DNA of 64,000 bases from Fibrobacterota bacterium (GTDB lineage: Bacteria > Fibrobacterota > Chitinivibrionia > Chitinivibrionales > Chitinispirillaceae): positions 62,001 through 126,000 of the forward strand of contig JAEZKC010000059.1 in NCBI GenBank assembly GCA_023436205.1, in the 5' to 3' direction. Shown here one piece after another: positions 31,484-40,035 of this stretch. A model generated the notes under the pieces. That model was given only the letters and a program-made list of their open reading frames with translations. It was not told where the DNA came from and ran no database searches. The number at the start of each line of letters is the position of its first letter. The stretch's first letter is position 1. The translations under genes and the position numbers were made by a program.

Positions 31484-31972
31484 CTATCTTTTTCGTAAGG
31501 GCAAAAAAGCATTTGTCCTCTGTCTGTATTTGAGATATTCATCACCGAATGCTTTTTCCAGAATGAGCTCTTCCTTATAGATCAGCTTTTTGCAAACAGT
31601 ATAAAGGATGATGGATGGAAAGAAGAATGCCCAGGATCTGGTTATTAAACTTATTGAGGGGAGGATAAAGAAGATGAAGCTGGCATAGAGCGGGTTGCGG
31701 CATATGGAGTAAGTACCTGTTGTAATCAGCTTCCCCATCGGAAAATAGGTCAGGAAAGTTTTAATGGTAACCAGATAAAAAACCAAACCTGAAACCAACA
31801 GAATGCTTCCCGCTATTTTAAAGGATAAATCAGGTAACTACTTTAACGTCACAATTTGTGGAGTGTAAATGCTGGCCAGAATCGCAATCAGAATCGCCGG
31901 AATTGTGCTGAGTACAGCAATCCCTCCAATACCTGCTGGTGACATTCCCAATGGACTCTTTATTTTAAGCAC
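31484..31972 (-). pseudogene. Isoprenylcysteine/phospholipid methyltransferase-like gene with one in-frame stop
   Basis: From GTG 31972, behind an AAGGAGG site, the minus strand encodes 44 residues with a membrane helix (GIGGIAVLSTIPAILIAILA), then a TAG at 31838-31840, and continues in the same frame for 118 residues to 31484. The second part has the ICMT/PEMT signature (GTYSICRNPLYASFIFF, then EELILEKAFGDEYLKYRQR). Joined, they give about 162 residues, the usual size of this family of membrane SAM-dependent methyltransferases. So a single nonsense codon splits an otherwise intact gene. Either it is a recent pseudogene, or the second part is still made from an internal start; readthrough is possible but unsupported. 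Confidence 0.75.
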
Positions 31973-31983
31973 TGTTCCTCCTT

Positions 31984-32016
31984 AAAAAAAAAGCCGCCAT
32001 TAAAAATGGCGGCTTT
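31984..32016 (-). terminator. Rho-independent terminator of the beta-helix/barrel operon
   Basis: On the minus strand AAAGCCGCCAT and ATGGCGGCTTT (plus 32006-32016 and 31990-32000) form an eleven-base-pair stem with a five-base loop, followed by nine T (plus-strand A run 31984-31992). It lies 22 bases after the stop of the TPR-barrel gene. The T-tract directly abuts the ribosome site of the broken methyltransferase gene. Confidence 0.92.
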
Positions 32017-32038
32017 CTGAGTTTAATCGATAGCGCGG

Positions 32039-34351
32039 TTATTCACCGGAACCTTTTGATTTTTCAAGTTCCTGACGGAGTCTTTCGAGTTCAGCATCGA
32101 TAGCCTCCTGCTCGCCGGAAGACTTGTTCATTTCTTTCTGCATACCGCGACTTTCTCTGTATCTGGCGAATTTGGCAAGAGCGTAGTCAACATCTTCCTT
32201 TACCAGTTCAAAAGATCTGGCAAAGTAGGAGCTGCGCTGGTATTCGTCAGTATACTTGAGGAATTCATCGATCTTAGCTTTCATCTCAGACTGCTTGGAA
32301 GCCATACTGTCAATTGATGTCTGCACCATAACGGACTGACGGGCAGAACCAAGTTCGGAGATTGACATTCCAAGATCGGAGTACATCATTCGTGTGCTGT
32401 TGTAATCGTTTTTCCGAGTTGCAAGATCAGATTCTGCCGGGCCGCGATACTTATCAAGCTTAATAGACGCTTCTTCCAGCAGATTAACAGCAGAAACATA
32501 GTTCTTCTGCATGGCATGAGCATAAGCCTGAAGCAGGTTACCTTCAGATTGCAGAATCGGATCGGTTGATAGCTTGGCCAGTTTGGAACCGGCAGCGATA
32601 CAGTCACCCCACTGACGGGCCTTGAGACCAGTCCAGCCAAGTCCCAGAAGAGCATCCTGGTAGTAGTAGCTTGTCTCCGGAACTCGTCTTAGTGCAGTAA
32701 CAGCTCTTGCCAGTGCACCTTCAACAGTCAGATCTTCATAGTAAAGGAATCCCAGGAATACATAGGAACGGTTGATTGCCTCTTCCTGAGCCTTGTTCTT
32801 GGGAGCGATCTGGATCACATATTCAAGGTCGGAGATTGCACCCTGAATGTTGTCGTTAAGCATGTTGGCAACAGCTGCAGAGTGATAGGCGAACACATAG
32901 TCCGGATGACTTTCTGGGACCATTGTGAAGAGCTGACGGGCTCTCGGATAGTCACCCTGCTTGATAGCCACCTGACCCATGAGGTAATAGCTATGGAATT
33001 TGATTGAATCCGGCACGCCAAGTCTGTTAAGTTCGTTGAACTGGTTTTCGACTCCGGCATAATCCCCATCTCTGTAGTATACACGCATCATACCGAGATC
33101 GGCGTGAGGCACTGCAACAGAGCGGGAGAAACTGTCTTTGGTCTTTTTGTAGGCTGCTTCTGCACTCTTGCGAAGGTCCATGCATTCATGGCAGGCACCC
33201 TGATAGTAGCTTACCCAGTCGTTCTTGAAGAAGTCAGGATATTCAACTGCAATCTGTGAGAAGATCCAGTAAGCTTTATAGCACTCTTTGTTGTAAAAAG
33301 CTTCCAGAGCCTGGTTGTAGAGAAGGCTAGGATTGCTGGTTGAAAGTTTTGCCATGTTTCTGGCGTAAATCTCTTCTCTGTGACGACCTACTTCTGCTCT
33401 GAGATAGAAGGTAAGATGGTTAGTGTTGTCGGTAGGCATTGATGTGTACTGGAACATACCCTCCAGATCTCTTCCATTTACAAAACCGGGCATGTTTGCA
33501 CCTAGAGCAAAACCGAAATTATCGAAGCCTTCCTTATCCCAACCAGTGAGCAGATACACTTTAAAGAGGCGAATAATGTTGAACCCAAGCTTCTGGGAAA
33601 GTTCCCAGTCCATATCAACAACAGCTTCCGGTGTCCAGTCAGAAGTCTTCGAAGCTATGTCTTTGAGAACGAAGTCCGCACCGTAGATAATCTGTCTTTC
33701 CCAGAAATCGGAAAGCAGAGAGAGTCTCAGTGCACGGATATAGGTTTCATCAGTGTTGAGAATCATGGTGAAAAGGTTCTGAGTAGAAACCCCGAGCATG
33801 TGGTTTCCAATAAGGGGATGACGGAGGACTTTGTAAGTGAGTCCCAGGTCAGCTCCGAAACCAAAGCGGGCACCACCATCTTCAGACGAAAGATTCTGAT
33901 GAATAATGTTGAGATTGGCTCCCACATTGAGGCGGTTCCACAGGTTGTGAGCGAAAGTGAGTGCCAGATAGTTCTGTTGATCCTGAAATTCGCCGATCAC
34001 ATTTCCGTCTTGATCTGTACGCTCGTTTCCTTCTGCAGTAATACCCTGCATAATCCAGGATACTCCCGCTGCAGACCAAAGTCCGATGGGAACTGTAAGT
34101 CCAGCTTCATGCATGTAGTAAGTGGAGAGTGTACTTGCGAAAAGAAATCTTCCGGTGATATAGTTTTCTTCATTGATGAAAGCAGGGTTGGTTACACCTG
34201 AATTGGCTGAATACAGGTGGCGCCAACGATCTGATACAAGATGTAGACCGGATTCTCCGGCCGATTGCACTGAGGAGAAAAACCCAATCCCGCCCAGCAG
34301 AATCAGCATGAGTCGAGTCTTTAATAATTTGCGGCAAAAACTAGTGCTCAT
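32039..34351 (-). CDS. Outer-membrane barrel (PorV/UPF0164-like) fused to TPR repeats
   Basis: A 770-aa exported protein. A signal peptide (about 1-30, VQSAGES) precedes a region to about residue 330 that looks like a PorV/UPF0164-type beta barrel: YSANSGVTNPAFINEENYIT, then alternating strands such as LNVGANLNIIHQNL, RFGFGADLGLTYKVL and FGFALGANMPG. From about 345 to 660 the protein consists of TPR units (LLYNQALEAFYNKECYKAYW, YYLMGQVAIKQGDYPRARQL). A charged coiled coil ends it. A barrel with a periplasmic TPR scaffold suggests a role in secretion or assembly of surface proteins. It lies 22 bases downstream of two secreted beta-helix genes, its probable clients, and ends at a strong terminator. 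Confidence 0.78.
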   Translation of the reverse strand: MSTSFCRKLLKTRLMLILLGGIGFFSSVQSAGESGLHLVSDRWRHLYSANSGVTNPAFINEENYITGRFLFASTLSTYYMHEAGLTVPIGLWSAAGVSWIMQGITAEGNERTDQDGNVIGEFQDQQNYLALTFAHNLWNRLNVGANLNIIHQNLSSEDGGARFGFGADLGLTYKVLRHPLIGNHMLGVSTQNLFTMILNTDETYIRALRLSLLSDFWERQIIYGADFVLKDIASKTSDWTPEAVVDMDWELSQKLGFNIIRLFKVYLLTGWDKEGFDNFGFALGANMPGFVNGRDLEGMFQYTSMPTDNTNHLTFYLRAEVGRHREEIYARNMAKLSTSNPSLLYNQALEAFYNKECYKAYWIFSQIAVEYPDFFKNDWVSYYQGACHECMDLRKSAEAAYKKTKDSFSRSVAVPHADLGMMRVYYRDGDYAGVENQFNELNRLGVPDSIKFHSYYLMGQVAIKQGDYPRARQLFTMVPESHPDYVFAYHSAAVANMLNDNIQGAISDLEYVIQIAPKNKAQEEAINRSYVFLGFLYYEDLTVEGALARAVTALRRVPETSYYYQDALLGLGWTGLKARQWGDCIAAGSKLAKLSTDPILQSEGNLLQAYAHAMQKNYVSAVNLLEEASIKLDKYRGPAESDLATRKNDYNSTRMMYSDLGMSISELGSARQSVMVQTSIDSMASKQSEMKAKIDEFLKYTDEYQRSSYFARSFELVKEDVDYALAKFARYRESRGMQKEMNKSSGEQEAIDAELERLRQELEKSKGSGE

Positions 34352-34373
34352 GGTGTATCGTCCTTATGGAAAA

Positions 34374-35192
34374 TTAGTAGGTTAGTCTTGCGCCAAGGTC
34401 CTCATTGTCAGATCCCTTTGCCTTACAGCATTGGGCTGGGTCCGATTTGAAATTCAGATTGGTACGCGGTGCGATAAATGCCGGATCGAAAGAGAAATTG
34501 CCCTGCGGAGTCGGCTTGCTGGGCGAAAAGAGGTTGCGATAGAAATTGTTGTTTGCAACCTGAATCTTCTGCTCATCCTGAAGAACTTTAAGTCCAAACC
34601 TTTCGTTGAAGGCGATGGTGTTGTTCTCGATGATTATTTCAGAGGAGCCACCCAGAGCGATACCGTGGTTGCCATTGTAGACGATTGAGTTGTGGTTGAC
34701 AGACGCAGATGTCGAGCGAACATCCCATCCCTGAATACCGGAAGCGCGGTTGAAGGCGATGATGTTGTCCTGAATTTTGGGAAGGTGTTTTACGGTGATG
34801 ATACCGGTCTGCCAGTTGTTGATGATACGGCAGGAACTGATTTCGTTGCCCTGGTCGCTTGAGAAGATACCGATTGTTCCGTTGGTGATTTCAAAACCGC
34901 TGATTGAGCTGTTCTTTGACATCTTGACAACGGTTCCTTTTCCCTTTCCGTCGATTTTGGCCTGGAAAAGAGATTTGGAGATGAGTGCGACTCCGGGGGC
35001 CATCACAACTCGTTCCCGATAAGTACCGGGGGCGACGTAGACCGTGTCACCCATTCTTACCTTGATCATTGCTTCCGAAATCGTTCTGGCTTCATCGGAA
35101 GGCACATTAATCACGGCTGCATGGCTGGATGCAAATAAAAAAAGACCTGCGAGACATGAGAACGCGGCAGCTATACCGTTCCTAATATTCAT
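34374..35192 (-). CDS. Secreted parallel beta-helix protein, copy 1
   Basis: A 272-aa exported protein. A signal peptide (about 1-25, SSHAA) is followed by a pectin-lyase-like right-handed parallel beta-helix: repeated rungs such as VYVAPGTYRERVVMAPGVAL, SISGFEITNGTIGIF, ISSCRIINNWQTGI and IIENNTIAFNERFGL. The NosD/DUF1565-type 'GDTVYVAPGTY' opening is typical of carbohydrate-binding or -modifying helices, but I see no catalytic residues of a known lyase. The C-terminus ends in DNEDLGARLTY, shared with copy 2. It is the second gene of a three-gene operon, 34 bases behind copy 2. Confidence 0.85.
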   Translation of the reverse strand: MNIRNGIAAAFSCLAGLFLFASSHAAVINVPSDEARTISEAMIKVRMGDTVYVAPGTYRERVVMAPGVALISKSLFQAKIDGKGKGTVVKMSKNSSISGFEITNGTIGIFSSDQGNEISSCRIINNWQTGIITVKHLPKIQDNIIAFNRASGIQGWDVRSTSASVNHNSIVYNGNHGIALGGSSEIIIENNTIAFNERFGLKVLQDEQKIQVANNNFYRNLFSPSKPTPQGNFSFDPAFIAPRTNLNFKSDPAQCCKAKGSDNEDLGARLTY

Positions 35193-35226
35193 GACGAAAC
35201 TCCCATATATGGTTGGATTTGCATTT

Positions 35227-36033
35227 TCAATACACTACTCTGGCACCAAGATTCTGATTATCTGTTCCCGATCCGACACTTCTGGATTCCTTGAGCAGGG
35301 AAAAATTCATCCTCTTGGCATCAGAAAACAGAGGATCAGCCGAAAAGTTATCTCCAGGAAGAACCCCTGCAAATTTTGCATTCTGGTAAATATTGTTATT
35401 GATCAAATCCACTTTGACTGCCTCATCGCCCGGTTTGATTCCGAACTGATCATTAAAGGCGATGATATTGTTTTCGACGGTAATGGCTGAATTGCCACCC
35501 AGAGAAATTCCGTGATTGGTATTGAAAGCGATAGTGTTATGATTGATTGAGGCGCTGGTGGTGCGTACATCCCACCCCTGGATTCCGGAACCCCGGTTAA
35601 ATACAATCAGGTTATCCTCTATTTTGGGGAGGTTGCCCACACACATAATGCCGCTCTGCATATTCTGGGTGATTCTGCACTGAGTTACTGCTGTTTGAGA
35701 GGATGTGGAGAATACTCCGATAGTTCCGTTTCTCACTTCGAACCCTGTTATAGTGGAACCGGTACCAAGGGTAACGATTGTTCCCCGGCCGCCACCGTCA
35801 ATCACTGCTCCGAAAAGCTTATCGGAAAGCAGAGTAACTCCGGGGGCCACGTAAACAGTCTCCTTGTGTGTACCTTCCAGTACTTTCACGGTATCACCCT
35901 GTTTTGCAAGACTCATCGCTGCGGTAATGGTTTTAGCTGAATCACTTGGTACAACCAGTACCTTAGCAGAAACGGAAAAAATCACGGTGCTCATGCACAG
36001 TAAAAAGTGAAATTTTATTCCGCTCCGGTTCAT
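35227..36033 (-). CDS. Secreted parallel beta-helix protein, copy 2
   Basis: A 268-aa paralogue of the next gene, with a signal peptide (about 1-23, SVSAK) and the same helix rungs: GDTVKVLEGTHKETVYVAPG, STITGFEVRNGTIGVF, VTQCRITQNMQSGIM and ITVENNIIAFNDQFGI. Both copies share the phrase SGIQGWDVR(S/T)TSAS and the C-terminal DN(E/Q)(D/N)LGAR motif, so they arose by duplication. It is the first gene of the operon. Its ribosome site is formed by nine consecutive G four bases before the ATG (plus-strand C at 36038-36046), a length that could vary by strand slippage and so alter translation. No enzyme activity can be assigned. Confidence 0.85.
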   Translation of the reverse strand: MNRSGIKFHFLLCMSTVIFSVSAKVLVVPSDSAKTITAAMSLAKQGDTVKVLEGTHKETVYVAPGVTLLSDKLFGAVIDGGGRGTIVTLGTGSTITGFEVRNGTIGVFSTSSQTAVTQCRITQNMQSGIMCVGNLPKIEDNLIVFNRGSGIQGWDVRTTSASINHNTIAFNTNHGISLGGNSAITVENNIIAFNDQFGIKPGDEAVKVDLINNNIYQNAKFAGVLPGDNFSADPLFSDAKRMNFSLLKESRSVGSGTDNQNLGARVVY

Positions 36034-36037
36034 AATA

Positions 36038-36046
36038 CCCCCCCCC
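36038..36046 (-). repeat. Nine-base poly-G tract at the ribosome site of a surface-protein gene
   Basis: Nine consecutive C on the plus strand (G9 on the coding strand) lie four bases upstream of the beta-helix start codon at 36033. It is the longest G/C homopolymer I noticed in the window. It overlaps the Shine-Dalgarno region, where a change of length would shift spacing and expression. Confidence 0.7.
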
Positions 36047-36155
36047 TACAAACTGATTTATTCGATTAAGCTGAGGAAAACAACTTCCACTACAGGCTTC
36101 AATCGTTTTTATAATTTAATTTAGTTCATGCAAGGAGGCAATAACAAAGCAAATA

Positions 36156-37148
36156 TCATAATGACTTATCCTTTAAAAACCTTGGTAACACGAGAGGTCT
36201 AAAGTAATAGAGATATTTATACAGGCTATAGTTCAGTTTGCTTGCTGTGGACAACCAAAAATAACGATTTATTCGGTACTGAAAGGTGGGATCGAAGTAA
36301 CAGTTGATGTGACACCCTTCGCAAAAAGAGTAGGTTCCCTCCTTCTGCAGTGCTTCCTTTCTTGGCTGACTCTCCAAAACCTTCAGAAGTTTTCCATCAA
36401 TGGTTATATTATTACATCGGTGATGATAGCAGGGGAGGGCTAATTTGTTGTCCGGTAGAATGACAACTGTCGAGGTGACAGCTTTGCACAACGGTGAACG
36501 GATATGGTTTCCGCCCTCTTTTCGAAGTTGGAGATGAGCTTTATTAAGATACACCCCTTTTTGGTGGGAAAAATCAAGAGCCTTCTGGTGAACCGCAGAG
36601 CTGATTCGATCTGTCCCTCTTGTATTGAAAACCGGATCGAGTATCAGAATTAGTCTGTTTTTGCGTGCTATTTGATAGATTCCATCCAGCGCGTTAATGT
36701 TTTCAGGTGTATAGGTGAAGAGAATATCCGGGTAGATCCTGTTTTTCAGTGCCGATTCTATGCTGGCTAGGGCCTTTTCAAAGGAGGTGCAGCCGTGGAT
36801 TCGGTCATGCAGCTGAGCATTATCTGCATCGATGCTTATATGAGGAAGATCAATCAGGCCTGCCAGATCTGCACTGCGTTCTTTAAGTAGTAAACCATTG
36901 GTGGTTACAGATGTTATAAATCCCAGTCTTTTGGCCCAGTGAAGAAACTGAGGAAGGTCAGGGTGTAAGAGAGGTTCGCCCCCGGTAAAATCGACAAAAG
37001 AGCACCCGGCCTGTTTTGCATGTTTGAGGTTCTGCAAAACATGCTCTGGAATTGCATCCTTTTTGGGCTGCTCCTGCCAGATTGAACAGAAAGAGCATTT
37101 CGCATTGCAACGGTTAGTAATATAATAATGTAAAAGAAGAGGTTTCAC
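36156..37148 (-). CDS. Radical SAM protein with SPASM-like C-terminus
   Basis: A 330-aa radical SAM enzyme. The cluster motif CNAKCSFC (C14, C18, C21) opens the protein, followed by DFTGGEPLLHPDL and SVTTNGLLL, typical of the MoaA/SPASM superfamily. The C-terminal third has several cysteines (SPLCKAV, ALPCYHH, FCEGCHINCYF) that may hold auxiliary Fe-S clusters. The end is hydrophobic and aromatic (YSLYKYLYYFRPLVLP), perhaps for membrane contact. The start is a GTG at 37148 directly after the stop of the glycosyltransferase gene, so the two are coupled; a role in modifying or making an envelope lipid or glycan is inferred from this. The substrate is not known. Confidence 0.87.
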   Translation of the reverse strand: MKPLLLHYYITNRCNAKCSFCSIWQEQPKKDAIPEHVLQNLKHAKQAGCSFVDFTGGEPLLHPDLPQFLHWAKRLGFITSVTTNGLLLKERSADLAGLIDLPHISIDADNAQLHDRIHGCTSFEKALASIESALKNRIYPDILFTYTPENINALDGIYQIARKNRLILILDPVFNTRGTDRISSAVHQKALDFSHQKGVYLNKAHLQLRKEGGNHIRSPLCKAVTSTVVILPDNKLALPCYHHRCNNITIDGKLLKVLESQPRKEALQKEGTYSFCEGCHINCYFDPTFQYRINRYFWLSTASKLNYSLYKYLYYFRPLVLPRFLKDKSL

Positions 37149-38279
37149 CTAGCGGACTACTCTGTTTTTCCATTTGATAGAAGGATTGATAATCAGGGAA
37201 AAAGCGAAAAAGAACACTTCCCCCGTAAGGAAAATATAATAAAGGGGGAAGAGGTAGGACTTTTGGGGTGATCTTATCTTGCGAAAAGCTATCAGTACCA
37301 AAAGCCAGGTCAGGAAAAAGTTAGTGGCGCTCATTGCGAAGAGGATAAGAGGCAGTAACCCAAGTGCCGAAAGCAGCATAAGCACAATTTGGGTACTCAG
37401 AAGAATTCCCGCAGCGAAAAGGAGAGATCCCGGTTTGAAGCCTCCAGCAGCCCAGCGTCGCATCTGATGATAAAACTGGTTTACCGAAGTGCAGGGTTTT
37501 GTGGTTGCCAGTGGGATAAAGGGTTCCTGTGCGGCAGTTTTAAAGCCCTTTTTTCTGAATAGTTCCAGTAGCGCTCTGTCTTCTACAATGGTGTAGCCGA
37601 TTGCATTTTGGCCACCGGATTTCAGATAGGCACTTTTTACAAGCAGCAGGTTGTTTCCCATGCAGGAACCGGTCAGATTCAGTTTGGAAAATGCGAAAGC
37701 ATAGGAAAAAAGGAATTCCAATTGAAAGGATTCCAGCATCTTAAGAATTGAAGTGGTTCCGGAACTGATGGAGGTGTGGCCGAAAAGGAGGTCAGCCTGT
37801 GTTGTTTCCTGTGATGAAACCATATTCTCGAGCCAGTGGGGATCCAGAACCATATCGGCATCGGTAAGGGCTACAAGTGGGTATTTTGCTTTGGATATGC
37901 CAAGTTCCAGAGCCTGCTGTTTGCTGGTCAGAATTGAATTCTCGGGAATAAGTGTTTCCAGTCTTAATTGTGCAGGTTTGAAAGTTCCGGCTGTCTGATA
38001 CTTCACTACAATTTGAGGACCGTTATCGCTGGATTGATCATTTATTAAAAGGATTTCCCATTCACCTTTATATGATTGGGTCGCAAGAGAGTTCAGCAGG
38101 TTTTCAAGATTGTTTTCTTCATTTCTGAATGGAATTACAATGGATATACCCGGAAGAGAGTTTCGGGTCGAGGGTTTTTGAACCGGCTTAATGAAGAGGG
38201 CTGCAATCAGAAATACAGTTGCACCGCCGAAGAGAATCAGCAGAATCGAAAGGAGGAGAGTTAGGGGGAAAGGAAGCAT
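37149..38279 (-). CDS. Membrane glycosyltransferase, GT2 family
   Basis: A 376-aa GT2 enzyme. One N-terminal membrane segment (about 5-29) precedes the catalytic domain: ISIVIPFRNEENNLENLLNS, LLINDQSSD, TDADM (metal and sugar-nucleotide binding), VEDRAL and QMRRWAAGG, the processive-type Q(Q/R)xRW element. Three or four C-terminal membrane segments follow (about 290-370). It probably transfers a sugar from a nucleotide or lipid donor onto an envelope acceptor. It is co-translated with the radical SAM gene downstream and is divergent from acpS across an AT-rich spacer. Confidence 0.88.
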   Translation of the reverse strand: MLPFPLTLLLSILLILFGGATVFLIAALFIKPVQKPSTRNSLPGISIVIPFRNEENNLENLLNSLATQSYKGEWEILLINDQSSDNGPQIVVKYQTAGTFKPAQLRLETLIPENSILTSKQQALELGISKAKYPLVALTDADMVLDPHWLENMVSSQETTQADLLFGHTSISSGTTSILKMLESFQLEFLFSYAFAFSKLNLTGSCMGNNLLLVKSAYLKSGGQNAIGYTIVEDRALLELFRKKGFKTAAQEPFIPLATTKPCTSVNQFYHQMRRWAAGGFKPGSLLFAAGILLSTQIVLMLLSALGLLPLILFAMSATNFFLTWLLVLIAFRKIRSPQKSYLFPLYYIFLTGEVFFFAFSLIINPSIKWKNRVVR

Positions 38280-38305
38280 AAGGCCGTTTAAACACAGGAA
38301 TTATG

Positions 38306-38335
38306 TTGTTCGAGAGGGTCTGAATAATATATAAT
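38306..38335 (+). promoter_or_regulatory. Predicted promoter for acpS
   Basis: TTGTTC at 38306-38311 and a perfect TATAAT at 38330-38335 are 18 bases apart, inside the strongly AT-rich divergent spacer between the glycosyltransferase and acpS. Start of transcription would be near 38342, about 70 bases before ATG 38411. Confidence 0.42.
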
Positions 38336-38410
38336 AATATATGTTCAAATCAACCGTTCTGCCAGTATTCTCAAGGGTAATTGGCAGATGTACTGGAGTG
38401 ATGAAGTCTG

Positions 38411-38791
38411 ATGACCAGGGGATTGGGAGTCGATATTGTGGAAATTGCCCGCATTTCAGATATGTTAGAGAAATACGGGGTGCAGTTTCTTGAAAAAATT
38501 TACACACCCCTGGAGATTGAGTTTTGCTCGGCAAAAGCTTTTCCCGCCATTCACTTTGCCGGCAGGTGGGCTGCGAAGGAAGCTTTTTATAAAGCTCTGC
38601 CAGATAATTTACAGGCTTACTCCAGTTGGAAAAGCATTCAGGTGTTGCCAGGTTCCGCCGGGAGGCGCCCAGTTGTGGACATTTGTGACAAGCAGCTTGA
38701 AGACGAGCTCAATAATAACGGAATAATGAAGATTCTTTTGTCGATAAGCCATGAAAAAAGCCACTGTATTGCGGCAGTGATTCTGGAGTAG
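38411..38791 (+). CDS. acpS: Holo-[acyl-carrier-protein] synthase AcpS
   Basis: A 126-aa phosphopantetheinyl transferase that activates acyl carrier protein by transferring 4'-phosphopantetheine from CoA. The magnesium ligands D8 (GVDIVEI) and E57 (FAGRWAAKEAFYKAL) and the C-terminal SISHEKSHCIAAVI are all intact. Length matches typical AcpS. The usual neighbours (pdxJ, nnr/yjeF) are absent. A candidate ACP phosphodiesterase with the opposite activity lies 10 kb away at 48265. Confidence 0.95.
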   Translation: MTRGLGVDIVEIARISDMLEKYGVQFLEKIYTPLEIEFCSAKAFPAIHFAGRWAAKEAFYKALPDNLQAYSSWKSIQVLPGSAGRRPVVDICDKQLEDELNNNGIMKILLSISHEKSHCIAAVILE

Positions 38792-38869
38792 TTCTTTCAG
38801 TTGAGTAGGATTTTCGCTTTAGTTATATTCCTCAACAGGAATGTTTACAGCTCGGGGGGGCAGAAGTAC

Positions 38870-39904
38870 ATGGAAAAAATAATAAAAAAAATATCAGCGG
38901 TATTTTTAGTTATCTGGATGCCAATTTTCAGCGTGTTGGCATTTGATGACGACTGGAGTGATTTTGGGGATTTACCTCCAATTTACGAAAATCAACCAGC
39001 TGAAGAGCCTGCCCCTGAAGCGGCTGAACCGGTGGGAGAACCAGTACCATCCTATTCTGAACCCGTGATAGAGCCGACGCCTTCCTATTCGGAACCGGCA
39101 CCGGCCACTGATCCTGTTCCTGCATATTCCGAACCAGCCAATACTGCTCCGGTGGAACCAGCCTACAGCTCAGAACCTGATCCTTCTTATACTTCTCCCA
39201 CAGGTTACGGATCATCGGAATACATCTCGGAGCCTGATCCTTATGATGCGGCTGCAGCTGCCTATTCCGGTACTACCGGCAGCGAGGCTAGCTCCAAATA
39301 TGTTTCCATCATCAAAAGACCGCGTAACGGGGAGAGTGAATTTCAAAACGCCATCATTGAAGGTGTACAGGTCGTGACGGAGGCTGGTAAAACACCTGAT
39401 GAGAAGATCATAACCTGTTACTTCATTTTCAGGGATAATCCATCCAATTACTTCTATGAGGTAAATGCCAAGGAAAAGAAACTTATTTTTGAATTTAAAG
39501 ACACAAGAACCGGAACATCGCCGGTGACCACTATTGAAGAGAAACCAATTAAGGGTTTTTCGATTGAAGAGATGCAAGTTGATGGAAATAAGGATATAAA
39601 AGGTCTTAATCCCGAATGGCATGATCAGATCAGGGTTTCTTTTGATCTTGAAAAGATTCCGGTTTTTACTGTCAGCGATGATCAGAGCATCATTTCTTTT
39701 AAGTACAAGTGGACTACGGATCCTGAAAAGATTCCCCTTTATGTTCAGAAGGATAGGTTTCCTCAGGTGTTTTTATGGTCCGGAGTTGGTTTGGGAAGTC
39801 TTGGTGCCGGACTGTTGACCTATTTTCTAATAAAAGAACCACCTCAAGTAATTGTGAGTTCGGAACTTGATGTGAGCGATTTGCCTAAAAGACCCGATAA
39901 TTGA
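38870..39904 (+). CDS. Exported Pro/Glu-rich protein with AMIN-like domain and C-terminal membrane segment
   Basis: A 344-aa protein. A signal peptide (about 1-25, SVLAFDDD) is followed by a low-complexity linker (about 30-150) rich in Pro, Glu, Ser and Tyr with recurring PSYSEP/PAYSEP units. Residues about 160-300 form a beta-rich domain (FYEVNAKEKKLIFEFKDTR, KGFSIEEMQVD, IRVSFDLEKIPVFTVSDD) reminiscent of AMIN domains that bind peptidoglycan or secretins. A membrane helix (VFLWSGVGLGSLGAGLLTYF) lies near the C-terminus. I set the start at 38870 because the signal peptide begins there and a G6 stretch lies about nine bases upstream; the longer frame lacks a sensible N-terminus. A strong terminator follows. 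Confidence 0.7.
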   Translation: MEKIIKKISAVFLVIWMPIFSVLAFDDDWSDFGDLPPIYENQPAEEPAPEAAEPVGEPVPSYSEPVIEPTPSYSEPAPATDPVPAYSEPANTAPVEPAYSSEPDPSYTSPTGYGSSEYISEPDPYDAAAAAYSGTTGSEASSKYVSIIKRPRNGESEFQNAIIEGVQVVTEAGKTPDEKIITCYFIFRDNPSNYFYEVNAKEKKLIFEFKDTRTGTSPVTTIEEKPIKGFSIEEMQVDGNKDIKGLNPEWHDQIRVSFDLEKIPVFTVSDDQSIISFKYKWTTDPEKIPLYVQKDRFPQVFLWSGVGLGSLGAGLLTYFLIKEPPQVIVSSELDVSDLPKRPDN

Positions 39905-39935
39905 TAAACCGGTCCTCGTTGAGGTGGAAATTAAA

Positions 39936-39965
39936 GGGAGTACCGAAGGGTACCCCTTTTTTTTT
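39936..39965 (+). terminator. Rho-independent terminator after the AMIN-like gene
   Basis: GGGAGTACC (39936-39944) pairs with GGTACCCC (39949-39956), with one bulged A and a GAAG loop, followed by nine T (39957-39965). It lies 32 bases after the stop codon and separates this gene from the crp-like gene. Confidence 0.88.
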
Positions 39966-40035
39966 GGGGTGTGAGTTGGCATTGTTAGGTTCTACGAAAC
40001 TATTTTCATAGTGTTTCAGAGGAGCGTAGGCAGAG

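Noticed and set aside
39000..39300. Repeated Ser-Glu-Pro-Tyr units suggesting a DNA tandem repeat
   Set aside because: The units are similar only at protein level and irregular in length; they are a low-complexity linker, not a tandem DNA repeat or CRISPR.
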